From Hyphomicrobiales bacterium (GTDB taxonomy: Bacteria > Pseudomonadota > Alphaproteobacteria > Rhizobiales > SZUA-8), in contig QILX01000243.1 of NCBI GenBank assembly GCA_003232175.1, positions 1 through 7,667 on the forward strand: 7,667 bases of DNA, written 5' to 3'. The notes under the pieces were generated by a model. The model was not told the origin of the DNA. It saw nothing but the letters and a program-made list of their open reading frames with translations, and made no database searches. This document shows, in pieces, positions 5,386-7,667 of the stretch. The position numbers and the translations under genes were made by a program. Every line of letters begins with the position of its first letter. Position 1 is the stretch's first letter.

Positions 5386-7062
5386 ATGCCGATGACCGAT
5401 CCCGCCAATTTTGGGGAGCTTGCCGAACATGCCCGGGCATGGCCGTTCGAAGAGGCCCGCAAGGTGGTCAAGCGGATCAAGGGCCGCGACCCCGACCAGC
5501 CGGTGGTCTTCCAGACCGGTTACGGCCCCAGCGGCCTGCCTCATATCGGCACCTTTGGCGAGGTCTGCCGCACGGCCATGGTGCGCCACAGCTTCGAGGT
5601 TCTGACCCGGGGCGAAGTGCCAACGCGCCTCATCTGCTTTTCAGATGACATGGACGGATTGCGTAAAGTCCCCGGCAATGTGCCCAACCCGGACATGCTC
5701 GCAGCCTTTGTCGAAGTTCGTGACGAAACCACCGGCGCGATCCTCCAGAACCCCTCGCCGCTGACCTCGGTGCCCGACCCATTTGGCACCGCGTCAAGTT
5801 TTGCCGACCATAACAACGACCGCCTGCGCGCCTTTCTCGACGGTTTCGGTTTTGCCTACGAGTTCGCCAGCTCGACCGAGACCTACCGTTCAGGACGCTT
5901 CGACGACACCTTAAAACTGGTGCTGGAACGCCATGACGAGATTCTCGACATCGTGCGTCCCCTGCTCGGCCCCGAACGGCGGGCGACTTATTGCGCCTTT
6001 TTGCCCATTGTCGAGGAATGGCGCGGCGAAAAGCGCCGTCAGGTATTGCACTATGTCAAGCTGTTGGAGGCAAGGCCGGATGACGGCGTGGCGATCTTCG
6101 TCGAACTTAACCCAAAAAGCGGCGACACTGTCGGGAAGCCTTTCGAGCACAAAACTACCGGGGGACATTGCAAGCTGCAATGGCGGCCCGACTGGGCTTT
6201 GCGCTGGGCGGCGCTCGGAATCGACTATGAAATGTCAGGCAAGGATCTGATCGATTCGGTCAAATATGGTGGCCGCATCTGCAAGGCCATCGGCGCCAAC
6301 CCGCCCGAGGGTTTTAACTATGAGCTCTTTCTGGACGAAATCGGCCAGAAGATTTCCAAATCCAAGGGCAATGGCATCACCATCGATCAATGGCTGCGCT
6401 ATGCCTCGCCGGAAAGCCTCAGCCTTTACATGTATCTTTCGCCCCGCAAGGCCAAGCGGCTGCATTTCGACATCATCCCCAAGGCGGTCGATGAATATCT
6501 GACATTTCTTGGCAAATACCAACAACTGGAAGACGACAAGCGCCTGGAGAACCCGGTCTGGCACATTCATGCCGGTAATCCGCCGGCCAGCGAGGTGCCG
6601 ATATCCTTTGTCATGCTGCTCAATCTGGTCAGTGCCTCCAACAGCGTCGATAAATCGGTTCTGTGGGGATTTATCCGCCGGTACGCCCCCGATACCGCGC
6701 CCGAATCCCATAAAAAGCTCGATCAGCTTGTCGGTTATGCCATCAATTATTATGATGATTTTGTCCGCCCGACAAAAGTCTTCCGCCCCCCTGATGATCG
6801 CGAGCGGGCGGCCCTTGAAGCGCTGGATACAGCCCTTGCCGATCTTGCCGCCGACACCGATGGCGCCGATATCCAGACACTCGTTTACGAGATTGGCAAG
6901 TCCGCCGGCTTTGAGCCCTTGCGCGCCTGGTTCAGCGCCCTTTACGAGGTGTTGCTGGGGCAGAAGCAGGGTCCGCGGTTCGGCTCGTTTGTCGCCCTTT
7001 ACGGCATCGAAGAAACGCGGGCGATGATCCGGGCGGCTTTGGAAGGGCAGCTTGGCAAGTAA
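5386..7062 (+). CDS. lysK: Class I lysyl-tRNA synthetase
   Basis: This is a complete 558-residue class I lysine--tRNA ligase (also named lysS), which charges tRNA-Lys with lysine using ATP in the cytoplasm. The Rossmann-fold catalytic domain shows the HIGH-type motif as H53-I-G-T56 (SGLPHIGTFGE) and the KMSKS-type loop as K322-I-S-K-S326 (QKISKSKGNG). Between them lie FSDDMDGLRKVP (85-96), the segment around THR-rich HKTTGGHCKLQWRPDW and MSGKDLIDS, all typical of class I LysRS. The C-terminal helical part (about 340-558) is the anticodon-binding domain. This class is found in Archaea and most Alphaproteobacteria and is unrelated to the class II enzyme of E. coli. Length is normal and the motifs are intact, so it is probably functional and essential. 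GGAG at 5378-5381 sits 4 bases before the ATG at 5386 and 10 before an in-frame ATG at 5392; either could be the start. The DUF3095 gene follows on the same strand after 57 bases. Confidence 0.97.
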   Translation: MPMTDPANFGELAEHARAWPFEEARKVVKRIKGRDPDQPVVFQTGYGPSGLPHIGTFGEVCRTAMVRHSFEVLTRGEVPTRLICFSDDMDGLRKVPGNVPNPDMLAAFVEVRDETTGAILQNPSPLTSVPDPFGTASSFADHNNDRLRAFLDGFGFAYEFASSTETYRSGRFDDTLKLVLERHDEILDIVRPLLGPERRATYCAFLPIVEEWRGEKRRQVLHYVKLLEARPDDGVAIFVELNPKSGDTVGKPFEHKTTGGHCKLQWRPDWALRWAALGIDYEMSGKDLIDSVKYGGRICKAIGANPPEGFNYELFLDEIGQKISKSKGNGITIDQWLRYASPESLSLYMYLSPRKAKRLHFDIIPKAVDEYLTFLGKYQQLEDDKRLENPVWHIHAGNPPASEVPISFVMLLNLVSASNSVDKSVLWGFIRRYAPDTAPESHKKLDQLVGYAINYYDDFVRPTKVFRPPDDRERAALEALDTALADLAADTDGADIQTLVYEIGKSAGFEPLRAWFSALYEVLLGQKQGPRFGSFVALYGIEETRAMIRAALEGQLGK

Positions 7063-7082
7063 ACCGCCGCGTTTTGCTGCTT

Positions 7083-7113
7083 TTGTGTATTTGCTGAAGA
7101 ATTTGGCTATAGT
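7083..7113 (+). promoter_or_regulatory. Candidate promoter for the DUF3095 gene, leaderless layout
   Basis: TATAGT (7108-7113) matches TATAAT at five of six bases and ends exactly 6 bases before the ATG at 7120. The best upstream partner is TTGTGT (7083-7088), a weak -35 with a 19-base spacer. No Shine-Dalgarno precedes the ATG, so transcription may start at the start codon. The gene could also be read through from lysK. Confidence 0.35.
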
Positions 7114-7119
7114 TCCAGC

Positions 7120-7667
7120 ATGGACGTCAGTAAATTCTACAACAGCATAACACCCTTCAATCGTTTCGCCGATGCCGTCGAGATCAAGTCCTACCGGCCC
7201 CTGCCCGACGATTGGGTGGTGGCGGTTTCCGATGTTGTCGGCTCGACCAAGGCCATCCATGAAGGGCGCTATAAAACCGTCAATATGGCCGGCGCGGCGC
7301 TGATCACGGCGCTTATGAATGGCTTTGACGGCGCCGAATTCCCATTTGTGTTTGGCGGCGACGGCGCGGCGGCGGCGTTCCCCTCGCGCATGGCCGAGGC
7401 CGCTGCCCAGGCGATGATGGCAACACGGGTGTGGGTGGAAGAAGAGCTCGATCTGCGCCTTCGTGTCGGCCTCATAAGTGTTGGCAAAATCCGCGAAAAC
7501 GGCAGCGATGTGCTGATTGCCCGCTACCGGGCCTCACCGGAAGCCTCATACGCCATGTTTGCCGGCGGCGGGGTGGTGTGGGCGGAAGCCGCGCTGAAAG
7601 CCGGCAAGATCGGCCTTGCCGAAGCGCCGGCGGGGACAAGGCCCGACCTTACAGGGCTCTCCTGCCG
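7120..7667 (+). CDS. DUF3095 family protein, N-terminal part (cyclase-like motifs)
   Basis: The frame is open from the ATG at 7120 to the window end, giving 182 full codons; the C-terminal part is missing. The sequence FYNSITPF..., YRPLPDDWVVAVSDVVGST, YKTVNMAGAALI, FPFVFGGDGA, ASPEASYAMFAGGG and RPDLTGLSC is, from memory, characteristic of DUF3095, a family of about 370-400 residues that is uncharacterised or loosely labelled adenylate cyclase. Two motifs resemble class III nucleotidyl cyclases: S37-D38-V-V-G-S-T43, like the first metal-binding D-I-x-G-(S/F)-T motif, and G79-G80-D81-G82-A83, like the second metal-binding GD motif after a beta-hairpin. Enzyme activity is inference only. It is cytoplasmic as far as seen, with no signal peptide or membrane span. 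It lies 57 bases behind lysK on the same strand, possibly co-transcribed, though it has its own -10-like site and no Shine-Dalgarno. Confidence 0.88.
   Translation, partial: MDVSKFYNSITPFNRFADAVEIKSYRPLPDDWVVAVSDVVGSTKAIHEGRYKTVNMAGAALITALMNGFDGAEFPFVFGGDGAAAAFPSRMAEAAAQAMMATRVWVEEELDLRLRVGLISVGKIRENGSDVLIARYRASPEASYAMFAGGGVVWAEAALKAGKIGLAEAPAGTRPDLTGLSC

Noticed and set aside
6235..7260. A 341-codon open frame on the minus strand opposite lysK and the start of DUF3095
   Set aside because: It lies antisense to a clearly functional synthetase, spans the intergenic gap and has no recognisable domain. Long antisense frames are common opposite GC-rich codon-biased genes.
1..7667. Mobile element, CRISPR array, phage, toxin-antitoxin or defence island
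   Set aside because: I found no transposase or integrase motifs, terminal inverted repeats, regularly spaced repeats, tRNA attachment site or characteristic small gene pairs. The gene content is housekeeping and metabolic.

Overview
This 7.7 kb window looks like chromosomal DNA of an alphaproteobacterium. The main evidence is a complete class I (archaeal-type) lysyl-tRNA synthetase, the form most Alphaproteobacteria use in place of the class II enzyme. A TerB-like gene, a DUF3095 gene, an orphan periplasmic binding protein and a small secreted-protein family that I recall from this class fit the same assignment. Base composition is moderately GC-rich, and codon use looks even across all genes. 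I see no insertion sequence, integrase, tRNA, rRNA, CRISPR array or other sign of recent transfer. Genus cannot be fixed from the sequence.

Layout, left to right. Positions 1-318 (+) hold the 3' part of a small conserved probable secreted protein. It converges on a minus-strand pair: a membrane glycosyltransferase of family 2 with an MshEN-like N-terminal domain (2784 to 865), followed 72 bases later by a stand-alone receiver-domain protein (792 to 331). The pair is probably co-transcribed. A divergent spacer of about 190 bases separates the glycosyltransferase from an extracellular solute-binding protein of family 3 (2973-3809, +), which has no transporter genes beside it. That gene converges on a membrane fatty acid hydroxylase / sterol desaturase family protein (4664 to 3858, -). 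Upstream of the hydroxylase lies a TerB-like protein (5208 to 4795, -), which is divergent from lysK (5386-7062, +). DUF3095, cut by the window end, follows lysK from 7120.

How the genes relate. The glycosyltransferase and receiver may form a small surface-polysaccharide module under two-component-type control. The binding protein probably senses or captures an amino-acid-like solute, with any partner encoded elsewhere. The lysK region combines a housekeeping tRNA-charging enzyme with a TerB-like protein and a DUF3095 protein that carries two motifs resembling class III nucleotidyl cyclases. No pathway visible here links these genes.

Most of the window is ordinary. The points most worth a second look are: two genes (hydroxylase, DUF3095) whose -10-like hexamer lies exactly 6 bases before the ATG with no Shine-Dalgarno, suggesting leaderless mRNAs; the cyclase-like motifs of DUF3095; a receiver with an altered acidic pocket; the MshEN-like/GT2 fusion lacking the usual c-di-GMP motif; and a symmetric -10 element shared by the divergent TerB and lysK genes.
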